Shown here: positions 50,883 through 59,299 of the stretch, piece after piece
Numbering within the stretch: position 1 is the first letter of the stretch
Layout of the letters: each line of letters opens with the position of its first letter
DNA from: Streptomyces tailanensis
GTDB lineage: Bacteria > Actinomycetota > Actinomycetes > Streptomycetales > Streptomycetaceae
Assembly: GCF_008386495.1 (NCBI RefSeq)
Contig: NZ_VTHJ01000048.1
Coordinates: 1-64,000, forward strand
Direction: 5' to 3'
Length of the DNA stretch: 64,000 bases
Position numbers and translations under genes: made by a program
The notes under the pieces: generated by a model
Told to the model about the DNA's origin: nothing
Seen by the model: the letters and a program-made list of their open reading frames with translations, nothing else
Database searches by the model: none

Positions 50883-51938
50883 TCACCGGCTATCCCTCAC
50901 CACCAACTCCCGCTCAACCCCATCCCCACCGGAAGCGACCACCCCCGCCCCCTCCCCGGACCGCTGCGCGACAACCGCCCCCACCAACACAACCACCCCA
51001 CCCACAACCTGCGGCGCCGACAAACTCTCCCCCAGCAACACCCACGCCAGCACCGTCGCGACGACCGCCTCAAGACACGCCACCACCCCCGCCACCTGCG
51101 GAGACAACCGCCGCACAGCCACCACCCCGGTGACATACGCCAGCACCGTGGCGATCAACACGACCCACGCGAGCAACAACCACGCGGCAACCGGTGCCCC
51201 ATCCATCCGCACGGTGCCACCCAGCACCGCCCACTCCATACCCCACGGCCGGGCGACAACGGTGAGCACGGCCGCCCCCACGAGCAGCCCGTACGCGATC
51301 ACCCCGAGCGGATCCGGCGCCGCCTCCCCCGCCTCGCTCCCCTGGTCGGAGAGCACGAAGTACCCGACCTGACAGCAGGCCGCCCCCAGCGCGAGCAGCA
51401 ACCCCAGCGCATCGAAGCTCAGCCCCGACCACACCTCAACGACACAGGCGAGGCCGCCGACCGCGAGAACGACCCCGACGGCGGCAGCCCTCGTCACCGG
51501 CCTCCGCTGTACGAACCGCACCCAGCCGAGCACGAGCGCCGGCGCGAGGTACTCGACGAGCAGGGCGACCCCGACGGGTATGCGGGCGATCGAGGCGAAG
51601 TAGAAGGCCTGGACACCGGCCACGGCCAACAGCCCGAACCCGGCGAGCAGCGCGGGCCTCCGACGTACCAACTCCCGGTGGCGCACGGCCAGCGGCAGCA
51701 TCACCAGCGCCGCGCCCGCGACCCTCAGCCACACCACATGGAGGGGGTCCAGCCCCGCCTCGATGAGCGGCTTGGCCGCGGTACCCGATCCGCCGAAGGC
51801 CACCGCAGAACCGAGCGCGAGCCCCAGCCCAACACCCCGCCCCTGATACCCCTGGCTCCCCTGATGCCCCTGACTGCCCTGAGACGTATGCACCGGCACA
51901 TGATGACAGGCGCCGACAGGAGCGTCACCCCCAATCAC
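50883..51938 (-). CDS. EamA/DMT family transporter
   Basis: A 351-residue membrane protein with ten predicted helices (LGLALGSAVAFGGSG, VAGVQAFYFASIARIPV and others) and two EamA repeats, resembling RhaT/YedA-type carriers. The N-terminal 34 residues are odd: a Ser-Gln-Gly repeat (QGSQGHQGSQGYQG) encoded by a short tandem DNA repeat. The start is uncertain: I use the GTG with a GGTGAG sequence upstream, but GTGs at codons 14 and 16 are possible. It is the third EamA gene in the window and has no adjacent regulator. Substrate unknown. Confidence 0.86.
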   Translation of the reverse strand: MIGGDAPVGACHHVPVHTSQGSQGHQGSQGYQGRGVGLGLALGSAVAFGGSGTAAKPLIEAGLDPLHVVWLRVAGAALVMLPLAVRHRELVRRRPALLAGFGLLAVAGVQAFYFASIARIPVGVALLVEYLAPALVLGWVRFVQRRPVTRAAAVGVVLAVGGLACVVEVWSGLSFDALGLLLALGAACCQVGYFVLSDQGSEAGEAAPDPLGVIAYGLLVGAAVLTVVARPWGMEWAVLGGTVRMDGAPVAAWLLLAWVVLIATVLAYVTGVVAVRRLSPQVAGVVACLEAVVATVLAWVLLGESLSAPQVVGGVVVLVGAVVAQRSGEGAGVVASGGDGVERELVVRDSR

Positions 51939-51959
51939 TCCTGTCTCACCGCTCGGACG

Positions 51960-52508
51960 TCAACCCCGATCCGACGCCGACCCTGATCGGACCTCACCCA
52001 TCTGCTCGATCCGCCGCGCCAACACCCCCACGTCGGCCCCCGTCCTCCTCAGCACCTCCACGGCCCGCGACGCCGGCACCGCGACGATCACGGCGAGCAG
52101 GTCGACCCCATGGGCCCGCTCCTCGCCCCGCCGCACGGCACGCTCGTACGCCTGGGTCATGGCCCGCGCCGCCACCGGCGACCAACCCGGAGTGCCGGGG
52201 ACCCCCGGTACGGCACCGGCACCCTCGACGCCGATCCGCCAACGCAGCCCGTAGCCGATGCTGCGCTGCACCAAGTAGCCGAGCAGCCGGGCGACCTGCC
52301 GGCCGTCGAAGGCCGCGCGCACCTCGGGGTCGGACTCCACCAGCGTGTGCAGCAGATGGGCGGTGTCGATCTGCCGGTCCCCGTCCCGCAGCGCCCGTCT
52401 GCGCGCACCGGCGACCACGGAGGCCAGCTCATCGGTGAGCCTGCCCTCGAGCTCCGCGTGGTTCGGACCATGGCCTACGGCCGACTGCCGGGGGATACGG
52501 GGTCGCAC
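51960..52508 (-). CDS. Clp N-terminal domain protein
   Basis: A 182-residue protein made of a Clp N-terminal double domain: repeat 1 begins LTDELASVVAGARRRALRDG and continues IDTAHLLHTLVES; repeat 2 begins PVAARAMTQAYERAVRRGEE and continues HGVDLLAVIVAVP. Full-length ClpA/ClpC N-domains recruit substrates or adaptors; standalone copies in Streptomyces have no ATPase and may act as adaptors or decoys. The GTG has a G-rich upstream stretch. The EamA gene follows 22 bases downstream on the same strand, so they may be co-transcribed. Confidence 0.85.
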   Translation of the reverse strand: MRPRIPRQSAVGHGPNHAELEGRLTDELASVVAGARRRALRDGDRQIDTAHLLHTLVESDPEVRAAFDGRQVARLLGYLVQRSIGYGLRWRIGVEGAGAVPGVPGTPGWSPVAARAMTQAYERAVRRGEERAHGVDLLAVIVAVPASRAVEVLRRTGADVGVLARRIEQMGEVRSGSASDRG

Positions 52509-52651
52509 ACCCCCACCCCATCAGTCCCGCCGAGCCGAGTCATCCACGACAGGAAGCATCTTCACGTCCACCACAGGCTGCGCAGGTACGACCCCCGTCT
52601 CCTCCCTACGGATGAGATCTCCTCTGAACATTCCTGACGGTTCATCAGTAT

Positions 52652-52680
52652 TGAATGTTCCGGCCCTCGCGGCTACGTTC
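52652..52680 (+). promoter_or_regulatory. promoter of the SRPBCC gene
   Basis: TTGAAT (52652-52657) and TACGTT (52675-52680) are separated by exactly 17 bases, giving a start near 52687 and a leader of about 38 bases that contains the AAGGGG ribosome binding site. Confidence 0.6.
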
Positions 52681-52724
52681 CGCGACACCACCGTCCGAGA
52701 CGTCCGAGTCGAAGGGGTTGTCGC

Positions 52725-53153
52725 ATGGCCGATGTCAGCGCGGAGGCGCACATCGAGGCTCCCGCCGAGAAGGTCTGGGCCCGGCTCGTCGACTGGTCCG
52801 CGCACAGCGAGTGGAACACGACGCACACCGGCTTCCCCAAGGGTGGCCCGGAGACGCTCGAAGTGGGCGGCACCTTCCAGGAGAACCTGAAGCTCATGGG
52901 CTTCCCGGCGGAGGTCGAGTGGACCATCGCCGAACTCGAACCCGCCCGGGTCCTGGCCATCCGCGGCAAGGGCCCGATGGCCGTCGACCTCGCCACCCGC
53001 TACACGCTCACACCCGACGGCGACGCCACCACGGTCCGCATCGACGGCCGTTTCACCGGCGCGGCGGTCTCCCTGATGGCGAGCAAGCTCAAGGACTCCG
53101 CGACGGCCGCCCTCGCCGAGTCACTGCGCAAACTGGGCGCCCTGGTGACGTAA
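52725..53153 (+). CDS. SRPBCC (START/Bet v 1-fold) protein
   Basis: A 142-residue helix-grip protein of the polyketide cyclase/dehydratase and lipid transport (SRPBCC) group. The start AEAHIEAPAEKVWARLVDWS, the RGKGPMAVD strand and the long C-terminal helix (SLMASKLKDSATAALAESLR) are diagnostic. Members bind hydrophobic ligands, but single-domain copies of unknown ligand are common. AAGGGG precedes the ATG. A strong promoter and an 11-bp terminator flank it, so it is monocistronic. Confidence 0.9.
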   Translation: MADVSAEAHIEAPAEKVWARLVDWSAHSEWNTTHTGFPKGGPETLEVGGTFQENLKLMGFPAEVEWTIAELEPARVLAIRGKGPMAVDLATRYTLTPDGDATTVRIDGRFTGAAVSLMASKLKDSATAALAESLRKLGALVT

Positions 53154-53187
53154 GGCGGCCGCACGACCCTCTTGGCCACCACACACG

Positions 53188-53222
53188 GGAGTGCCCCGCG
53201 GAGAAACTCCACGGGGCACTCC
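53188..53222. terminator. bidirectional terminator between SRPBCC and PadR genes
   Basis: GGAGTGCCCCG (53188-53198) pairs perfectly with CGGGGCACTCC (53212-53222), and an inner GGAG/CTCC pair extends the stem to a three-base loop. It lies between convergent genes. Confidence 0.8.
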
Positions 53223-53251
53223 ACGCTCTACCGCTTACCGCCCACCGACCA

Positions 53252-53890
53252 TCAGTCCTCGTCGGCGAGGATCAGGTACAGCTTCTTGCGGGCCTCATTG
53301 ATCACCGCCAGCGCCTTGTCGCGCTGGTCCTTGCTGCCGGTCTTCCAGACCTGACCGAATGCCTCCATCAGACCGAAGCCGGCCGTCCGGATCTCGCTCA
53401 GCGCCTCCCAGTCAACCCCGCGCGAGGCCTCTTCCCAGGGAGCGTCGGAACCCTCCTCGGCCGCGGCGCGACCGGCCTCGGTGAGGGAGAACAGCTTCTT
53501 GCCACCCTCGGTCTCACTGACGATCAGCCCCTCGTCCTCCAGCAGTTGAAGGGTGGGGTACACCGAGCCGGGGCTGGGCTTCCACGTCCCGCCGCTGCGC
53601 TCGGCGATCTCCTGGATCATCTCGTAGCCGTGCATGGGCCTGTCCTTGAGGAGGGCCAGGATCGACGCGCGTACGTCACCTCGCCGCGCCCTTCCCCTGG
53701 GTCCGCCGCGGCCTCGTCCACCCCAGGGGCCCGGACCGAAAGGCCCGAAGCCACCGGGCCCACCATGGCCCGGCCCGAAGGGCCCGAAGGCGGCGCGCAG
53801 CGCCTCTACGTCACCTCGACCGCGGGGGTGGTCCCCACCACGGCGTCCATGTCCACGCTCGAATCCGAAGTCCTGTCCACGGGAACGCAT
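53252..53890 (-). CDS. PadR family transcriptional regulator
   Basis: A 212-residue regulator. Residues about 1-72 are a Gly/Pro/Arg-rich disordered leader (repeats such as FGPFGPGHGGPGG), followed by the PadR winged helix (GDVRASILALLKDRPMHGYEM, with the wing WKPSPGSVYPTLQLLEDEG) and a C-terminal dimerisation domain. PadR repressors typically respond to phenolics or drugs and control efflux pumps. GGAG is eight bases before the ATG; the GTG three codons upstream is less well placed. CGATATATCG, a perfect palindrome, lies 44 bases before the start. The regulated gene may be itself. Confidence 0.9.
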   Translation of the reverse strand: MRSRGQDFGFERGHGRRGGDHPRGRGDVEALRAAFGPFGPGHGGPGGFGPFGPGPWGGRGRGGPRGRARRGDVRASILALLKDRPMHGYEMIQEIAERSGGTWKPSPGSVYPTLQLLEDEGLIVSETEGGKKLFSLTEAGRAAAEEGSDAPWEEASRGVDWEALSEIRTAGFGLMEAFGQVWKTGSKDQRDKALAVINEARKKLYLILADED

Positions 53891-53933
53891 CGCAATCACT
53901 CCATTCCATCGTTGATCTGTCGCGATGCTTCAA

Positions 53934-53943
53934 CGATATATCG
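53934..53943. promoter_or_regulatory. PadR-type operator palindrome
   Basis: CGATATATCG is a perfect ten-base palindrome in the AT-rich upstream region of the padR-like gene. Similar ATAT-centred dyads are typical PadR operators in actinobacteria. Confidence 0.55.
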
Positions 53944-54131
53944 GTACCTGTCGCGTGGCAAGCCCCGCAAAAGAAGTCGTCCTGACCTGCGAGGAGTTCG
54001 GGCGCCACATGCCCAGCCCTTACGAGCGAAAGCGCACGCCGCAGCAGCAACGGCGCGGCCACACGAACGAGAGTCAACAAGACAGATGGAGATTGGCTTC
54101 GAGAAACCAGTCCAGCCACCCGGAATTGGCC

Positions 54132-54162
54132 TTGGCCACGGCCCTCGCCCCCCGCCTAGCGT
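54132..54162 (+). promoter_or_regulatory. promoter for leaderless PhzF-like gene
   Basis: TTGGCC (54132-54137) and TAGCGT (54157-54162) are spaced by 19 bases, slightly long. The predicted start is the A of the ATG at 54169, and no ribosome binding site precedes it. Confidence 0.45.
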
Positions 54163-54168
54163 CGCCCC

Positions 54169-54981
54169 ATGCGTATCCGTATCGTCGACGCCTTCACCGA
54201 CCGCCCCTTCTCCGGCAACCCGGCCGGGGTCCTCCTCCTCGACGCCTTCCCCGACGACGCCTGGCTGCAGAACGTGGCCATGGAGGTCAACCACGCCGAG
54301 ACCGCGTTCGCCCACCCCCTCCCCGAGAGCGGGGACGCGGACTGGGCGCTGCGCTGGTTCACGCCCGTCGCCGAGGTGGCGATGTGCGGCCACGCCACGC
54401 TGGCCACCGCGCACGTCCTCAGCACCACGGGCGCCCACAAGGGCCCAGTGCGGTTCGCCACGCGCAGCGGTGTCCTCGTCGCCACGCCCCGGCCGGACGG
54501 CTCCCTCACCCTCGACTTCCCGACCGCTCCCCTCACCCCGGTCCCCATTCCGGACGGCGTCGCCGAGGCCCTGGGCGCCGAGCCGCTCAGCGTGTTCGAC
54601 ACCGGCCCCAACGTAGGTGACCTGCTGATCGAGCTGGCCGACGAGAAGACGGTCCACGGCCTCGACCCCGACCACCGAGCCCTCGGCCGCTTCTCCGAGC
54701 GCGGCGTCATCGCCACCGCGCGCGCCGCGGACCCGGCCGCCGGCCACGACTACGTCTCCCGCTGCTTCTTCCCGAACGTCGGCATCGACGAGGACCCGGT
54801 CACGGGCAGCGCCCACACCGCTCTCGCCCCGTTCTGGTCCGAGCGCCTCGGCAGCCCGGACCTCACCGGACTCCAGGCCTCCCGCCGCTCGGGCCTCGTC
54901 CGCACCGGGCTGCGCGGCAACCGCACCCTGCTGTCCGGCCGTGCGGTCACGGTCATCGAGGGCGAGCTGCTCACGCCGTAG
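54169..54981 (+). CDS. PhzF family isomerase
   Basis: A 270-residue protein of the PhzF/DapF-fold family; PhzF isomerises trans-2,3-dihydro-3-hydroxyanthranilate in phenazine synthesis, but most homologues act on unknown substrates. The catalytic Glu44 is in VNHAETAF, and the conserved DEDPVTGSAH and the CGHATLATAHV motif are intact. No other phenazine gene is near, so it is a housekeeping-type homologue. The leaderless promoter makes ATG assignment firm. It overlaps the convergent CPBP protease gene by 11 bases. Confidence 0.9.
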   Translation: MRIRIVDAFTDRPFSGNPAGVLLLDAFPDDAWLQNVAMEVNHAETAFAHPLPESGDADWALRWFTPVAEVAMCGHATLATAHVLSTTGAHKGPVRFATRSGVLVATPRPDGSLTLDFPTAPLTPVPIPDGVAEALGAEPLSVFDTGPNVGDLLIELADEKTVHGLDPDHRALGRFSERGVIATARAADPAAGHDYVSRCFFPNVGIDEDPVTGSAHTALAPFWSERLGSPDLTGLQASRRSGLVRTGLRGNRTLLSGRAVTVIEGELLTP

Positions 54982-55771
54982 GCAGCCAGCCCACCTTCCC
55001 GGCCAGCAGCGCGTATCCCACGAACGCCCCGATGTCGAGCAGCGAGTGGGCCACCACGAGCGGGCCCACTCGCCCCCACCTCCGGTAGAGGTAGACGAAG
55101 ACCACGCCCATCACCATGTTGCCGATGAACCCGCCGATGCCCTGGTAGAGGTGGTACGACCCGCGCAGCACCGAACTGGCCGCCAGCGCGCTCCCCGGCG
55201 ACCAGCCCAACTGCTGGAGCCGGCGCAGCAGATACCCGACCACGATCACCTCTTCGAGGACCGCGTTCTGGATCGCGGAGAGGATCAGCACCGGGTACTT
55301 CCACCACACCTCGGGCAGCGCCTCAGGCACCACCGTGAGGTTGAACCCGAGCCCGCGGGCCAGCAGGTAGAAGGCGATGCCCGTGCTGCCGATCACCGCG
55401 GCGATCGCCGCCCCGCGAGCGAGGTCGGGCCACGGCTTCGTCCGGTCGAACCCGAGTGCGCGCAGCCCCGAGCCCTCGCGCAGCAGCAAGTGGGCGACCA
55501 GTACGACGGGCACCAGCGCGGTCGTGATCCCGAAGAGCTGCCACGCCAGGTCGAGCCACGGCCGGCCCGGCGCGGCCGAGGCGTTCATCGTGGCCGCCTG
55601 GTCCTTCAGCCCGCCCGGTTTGGTGACCGATCCGATGAAACTGATCAGCGCGGACACCCCGCTCGCACCGAGCGACAGCCCCAGTACGAGCAGTGTCTCG
55701 TCCCTCAGAATCCGTCGGGTCGGCCGCTCCCGCGGCACAGCACCGTCCACAGACTCGGCCTGCCCCTGCAC
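54971..55771 (-). CDS. CPBP family intramembrane metalloprotease
   Basis: A 266-residue polytopic membrane protease of the Abi/CPBP (CAAX) family. The signature glutamates are in NAVLEEVIVVGYLLRRLQQLG, the first catalytic His in SYHLYQGIGGFIGN and the second in VVAHSLLDIGAFVGYA. Members in bacteria process peptides or lipoproteins and are often near bacteriocin or immunity genes, none of which is seen here. GGAGG is five to six bases before the GTG. Convergent overlap with PhzF. Confidence 0.88.
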   Translation of the reverse strand: MQGQAESVDGAVPRERPTRRILRDETLLVLGLSLGASGVSALISFIGSVTKPGGLKDQAATMNASAAPGRPWLDLAWQLFGITTALVPVVLVAHLLLREGSGLRALGFDRTKPWPDLARGAAIAAVIGSTGIAFYLLARGLGFNLTVVPEALPEVWWKYPVLILSAIQNAVLEEVIVVGYLLRRLQQLGWSPGSALAASSVLRGSYHLYQGIGGFIGNMVMGVVFVYLYRRWGRVGPLVVAHSLLDIGAFVGYALLAGKVGWLPTA

Positions 55772-55906
55772 CCACGCCTCCAGTTGTCCGGTCCCGCCGA
55801 GGAACCATCATCACCCGCGGCGCTACGGATCTTTCCGGCGGCGTCCCTCCGAGGCCTCTCACCTCGGCCGCGATGCGCGCCACCGGCGGCGTACGTCAGG
55901 CTCCCG

Positions 55907-57424
55907 TCACCCCAGCGGCACCGGCTCCGGAAGCCCCACCGGCCAGGTGTGCACCGGCTCCCCGGAGTGCGTCAGCTCGCAGTACCGGCGTGTGGTGGCG
56001 GCCAGCGCGGCATCCCGTCCGAGGCCCTTCGCCAGCGCCCGGTGGAACGTTTCGACCTGCCACGACGCCCCATTGACCCGGCGCCGGCAGCGGTCCTCGA
56101 TCACGCCGAGGTAGAAGTCCCGGTCGACCGGCTCGACACCCCACGCGTCCAGCCCCGCCTCGGCGAGCGGCAACAGTTCGTCCCGTACGAGGTGCACCGC
56201 GTCCACCGGCCCCACCCCGCCGTACCGCCCGTGCCGCGGCCACTGCAGCCGTGCCTCGATGCCGTGCCGGCACGCCTCGTCGAAGTTGGCTGCGGCGGCC
56301 TCGAACGGCATCCGGGTCCACACCGGCCGCGACTCCTCGGCGAGAGCGCGTACGACCCCGTAGTAGAAGGCCGCGTTGGCGATCACGTCCGTGATGGTCG
56401 GCCCGGCGGGCAGCACCCGGTTCTCGACACGCAGATGCGGGACCCCGTCGGCGATGCCGTACACGGGCCTGTTCCAGCGGTAGACCGTGCCGTTGTGCAG
56501 GGTGAGTTCGGAGAGCGAGGGCGCGCCGCCCGCGTCGAGGACACCGAGCGGATCCTCGTCGTCGCAGATGGGCAACAGTGCCGGGAAGAAGCGCAGATTC
56601 TCCTCGAAGAGGTCGTACGCCGAGGAGATCCACCGCTCCCCGAACCAGGTGCGCGGCCGCACGCCCTGGGCCTGGAGCTCGGGCGGCCGGGTGTCCGTGG
56701 ACTGCTGGAACAGCGGTGGCCGCGACTCCTGCCACAGCTCGCGCCCGAACAGGAACGGCGAGTTGGCACCGATGGCGACCTGCGCCGCGGCGACCGCCTG
56801 CGCCGCGTTCCACACATCGGCGAACCGGCCCGGAGTGACCTGGAGGTGCAACTGCACCGAGGTGCAGGCGGCCTCCGGCGCGATCGACTTCGAGGTGCAG
56901 ACGAGCCGCTCGACACCCTCGATGTCCAGGGTGAAATCCTCGCCACGGGCGGCGACGATCTGATCGTTGAGCAGTGTGTAACGGTCCCCGGCGGAGAGGT
57001 TCGAGGAGACCAGGTCGTCACGGTCGAGCGTGGGCAGAATCCCGATCATCACGATTCCCGCGCCCAACTCGCCCGCCTGCCGGTCGGCATACGCCAGGGA
57101 GGTACGCAGTTCCTCGGAAAGCTGGTCGAATACCCGGCCGCCCAGCCGGTGTGGGGCTATGTTGACTTCCAGATTGAACATGGCGAGTTCTGTTTGGAAA
57201 TCTCGGCTCGCTATCCGCTCGAGTACTTGCGCATTCATCATTCTCGGCAGGCCGTCGGCCCCGACGAGGTTCAGCTCGATCTCCACACCCATGAGATTCT
57301 TGGGGCGGTCGAACCGCTTCTCCTCCAGCAGCCGCGCCAGCCCCGCCAGGCACTGCCGCAGCTTTTCGCGGTAGAGCTGACGGTCGGAGAGGCCGAACGG
57401 CCCCGCCACGACCTTCTCCCCCAT
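55907..57424 (-). CDS. glutamate-cysteine ligase family protein
   Basis: A 505-residue ATP-dependent ligase of the plant/proteobacterial-type GCS2 family. ATP/substrate motifs include LMGVEIELNLVGADGLPRM, the metal/acidic SVQLHLQVTPGRFADVW and ANSPFLFGRELWQESRPP. In Streptomyces, which use mycothiol rather than glutathione, homologues such as EgtA make gamma-glutamylcysteine for ergothioneine. No other egt gene is adjacent, so a specific role remains open. The ATG has GGAGGG eight bases upstream; the longer frame to 57559 is unsupported. Confidence 0.85.
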   Translation of the reverse strand: MGEKVVAGPFGLSDRQLYREKLRQCLAGLARLLEEKRFDRPKNLMGVEIELNLVGADGLPRMMNAQVLERIASRDFQTELAMFNLEVNIAPHRLGGRVFDQLSEELRTSLAYADRQAGELGAGIVMIGILPTLDRDDLVSSNLSAGDRYTLLNDQIVAARGEDFTLDIEGVERLVCTSKSIAPEAACTSVQLHLQVTPGRFADVWNAAQAVAAAQVAIGANSPFLFGRELWQESRPPLFQQSTDTRPPELQAQGVRPRTWFGERWISSAYDLFEENLRFFPALLPICDDEDPLGVLDAGGAPSLSELTLHNGTVYRWNRPVYGIADGVPHLRVENRVLPAGPTITDVIANAAFYYGVVRALAEESRPVWTRMPFEAAAANFDEACRHGIEARLQWPRHGRYGGVGPVDAVHLVRDELLPLAEAGLDAWGVEPVDRDFYLGVIEDRCRRRVNGASWQVETFHRALAKGLGRDAALAATTRRYCELTHSGEPVHTWPVGLPEPVPLG

Positions 57425-58003
57425 CGAAGTGTCCCTCCTCGGATGGGCAGGCCGACGAGCCGGCCACTGCTGTTCCGGGTCCACGGGTGATGATGCCCAG
57501 GCAGAGCCACCGATAACGTCCCGCACAAGACCTGCGCACGCTAGGCTGTGTGCGGTCACCTCCGACGATATTCACTCGGCGTGCTTCTGGCACATTCACG
57601 GGGCATGAATCGGCACGGTTCAGAACGCGCTTTCCGTGTGACGCGGTTTCGTGAAAAGCGCCGACGAGAACCGGCCGTCCGCTACGCGACGGTAATGCGA
57701 GGTCATCGACGAGTACCCCCAGAGAATCGGGATGATTCGCGTGTTTCGGTGACCGGATACCGCCTTGCTGTTCATATCCGGGACGGCTAGACGAAACATC
57801 ACCAGAACACGCATCATATAAACTCCGCAAACGAGGCTGAGAGTCGGCAATCGCGGTCCTCGGTCCTGCCGTCAGGCCACGCACGGCAGACCTTCCCACG
57901 CACCCGGACCCCGGGCATCCGTCTCTCCGATCCCCGAGAGCTGACAGCGCCGTCCGCCCCCGCCCTCGCTTCACCGTGCCTGTCGAATGAGAGGCGACCC
58001 ACC
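57425..58003. other. intergenic region, no gene recognised
   Basis: This 579-base gap between the divergent glutamate-cysteine ligase and an unknown protein gene is AT-richer in its centre (near 57580-57830) than its neighbours. The only longer frames (for example 57548-57790 plus) have Arg-rich low-quality sequence and no ribosome binding site. I see a GAATC/GATTC dyad near 57728-57742 but no clear promoter, operator or RNA gene. Confidence 0.4.
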
Positions 58004-58588
58004 ATGCCGCTGCATGTCCCCCCGGCTCCCGCGCCCGCCCTGCGCACCGTCCTCACGGCACTCGGTTCTCCCACCGCCGTCCGCGAGGCGCGAACTCCCT
58101 CGCTGCAGAGCGCCCGGGGCCCCGCCACCCCCGAACTCCCGTTGCCCGTCCACGCCCTCGACCGGATCACCGCCGAGGGCGCGGGCACCACGCGGCTCGC
58201 CGGATGGCGTTTCCTGATCCACTGCCAAGGCCGCGCCGTGGCCGCCGCCGAGACCCGGCTGACCCCCGACGGATGGGCGTTCTCGCACTTCTTCGAGGGT
58301 CCGTACATCGCCTCCACCGAGCGCGCCCTGCGCCAGGCCGAGACCATGCAACAGCCCTACCAGCCACGCCTGTTGTCGGTGCCCGAGCTGTACATGCTCA
58401 CGCTCTGGCTGCACGCCGACCACACCGCCGACGGCGCCACCGGCCACCCGGCACCGACCGACCTCCTGGTCCCACTGGCGCCGGCCCCGCCCGGTATCGC
58501 GGCCCACCGCCCGCACCGCGTCGCCGATCTGCTCCCGGTCCTGACCACCCGACTGACCCCCGCCCCGCTGCTGGGTTCGCCCGCCTGA
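58004..58588 (+). CDS. conserved actinobacterial protein of unknown function
   Basis: A 194-residue, probably cytoplasmic protein. Its N-terminal 50 residues are Pro/Ala-rich; the middle contains the best-conserved stretch, GWRFLIHCQGRAVAAAETRL followed by WAFSHFFEGPYIAST, with a later helix SVPELYMLTLWLHADH. I recognise it only as a Streptomyces hypothetical protein seen in many genomes. GAGAGG lies about ten bases before the ATG. Directly after the stop come 23-base tandem repeats and a strong terminator, so it is likely monocistronic. Confidence 0.75.
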   Translation: MPLHVPPAPAPALRTVLTALGSPTAVREARTPSLQSARGPATPELPLPVHALDRITAEGAGTTRLAGWRFLIHCQGRAVAAAETRLTPDGWAFSHFFEGPYIASTERALRQAETMQQPYQPRLLSVPELYMLTLWLHADHTADGATGHPAPTDLLVPLAPAPPGIAAHRPHRVADLLPVLTTRLTPAPLLGSPA

Positions 58589-58589
58589 G

Positions 58590-58682
58590 TTCAGAACCGC
58601 TTCAACCCTCGCTTCAGAACCGCTTCAACCCTCGCTTCAGAACCGCTTCAACCCTCGCTTCAGAACCGTTTCACCCCTTCGC
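58590..58682. repeat. 23-bp tandem repeat, three perfect copies plus one degenerate
   Basis: A 23-base unit (TTCAGAACCGCTTCAACCCT plus CGC) repeats perfectly at 58590, 58613 and 58636, with a diverged fourth copy at 58659-58682. It starts two bases after the stop codon of the unknown protein. Each unit holds a GAA-N4-TTC dyad. Confidence 0.9.
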
Positions 58683-58690
58683 ACCGCCTC

Positions 58691-58724
58691 GTACCCCGCT
58701 GCCGATATACCGGTAGCGGGGTAC
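58691..58724 (+). terminator. intrinsic terminator
   Basis: Ten perfectly paired bases (GTACCCCGCT with AGCGGGGTAC) plus four further pairs, one a G-U wobble, form a 14-bp stem closed by a short TATA-containing loop, followed by TCGTTT. It ends the transcript of the unknown protein gene after the tandem repeat. Confidence 0.85.
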
Positions 58725-58980
58725 TCGTTTACCACCGACGGGATATTCCGCTCTTCCGCGCGGCAATACGCTCGTACGAGCAAATCATCGAGCCCCCGCC
58801 CACCGGACTAGCCCCATCCGACCAGTGCGAACCACCCGAAGGGACAGTGCAGTTGGGATGAACCCTTCTCGCAAGTCATGCGTCATCAACCTGTGAGAAG
58901 CGGTGCTGCGAAATCCCTGCGGATTGACGCCCGTAGGGCAACACTGGGACCTGACCGAATAATCACCACGGGGGGCGGTC

Positions 58981-59274
58981 ATGAACGAGGCTTCAAGCCG
59001 CACAACAGACGCGACAAACGCGACAGCCAACTCATCACACACGACAGAGCGAAAGATCCCCACAACCATGTGCCAGCACCAGCCACTGTGTCCGACAGCC
59101 GAATCCGCCGACCGGGAAGGCGCCCGACTCGTGGCGCACCACCCGGAGCAGGGCTGGAGCCTGCTGTGCAACGGCGTTCTACTCTTCGAGGACACCGGTG
59201 AGCTCCTGCCGGACGGCCAGATCATCGCCCCGCACCGCCCGCTGGGCACCGACAAGGTGATGACGGCCGCCTGA
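58981..59274 (+). CDS. DUF5999 family small protein
   Basis: A 97-residue protein. The last 68 residues are the conserved DUF5999 core: MCQHQPLCPTAESADREGA, then VAHHPEQGWSLLCNGVLLFEDTGELLPDG. Three cysteines (MCQHQPLC and LLCNG) with a histidine suggest a small metal site. The ATG at 58981 has a G-rich upstream site; an internal ATG at 59068 begins the conserved core and is an alternative. Family function unknown. The 390 bases upstream hold the repeat and terminator above and otherwise no gene. Confidence 0.8.
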   Translation: MNEASSRTTDATNATANSSHTTERKIPTTMCQHQPLCPTAESADREGARLVAHHPEQGWSLLCNGVLLFEDTGELLPDGQIIAPHRPLGTDKVMTAA

Positions 59275-59299
59275 GCCGCACTTCACGTGCGAACAGGGC

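Noticed and set aside
57548..57790. 80-codon frame in the gap before the unknown protein gene
   Set aside because: Arg-rich, no ribosome binding site, no recognisable motif.
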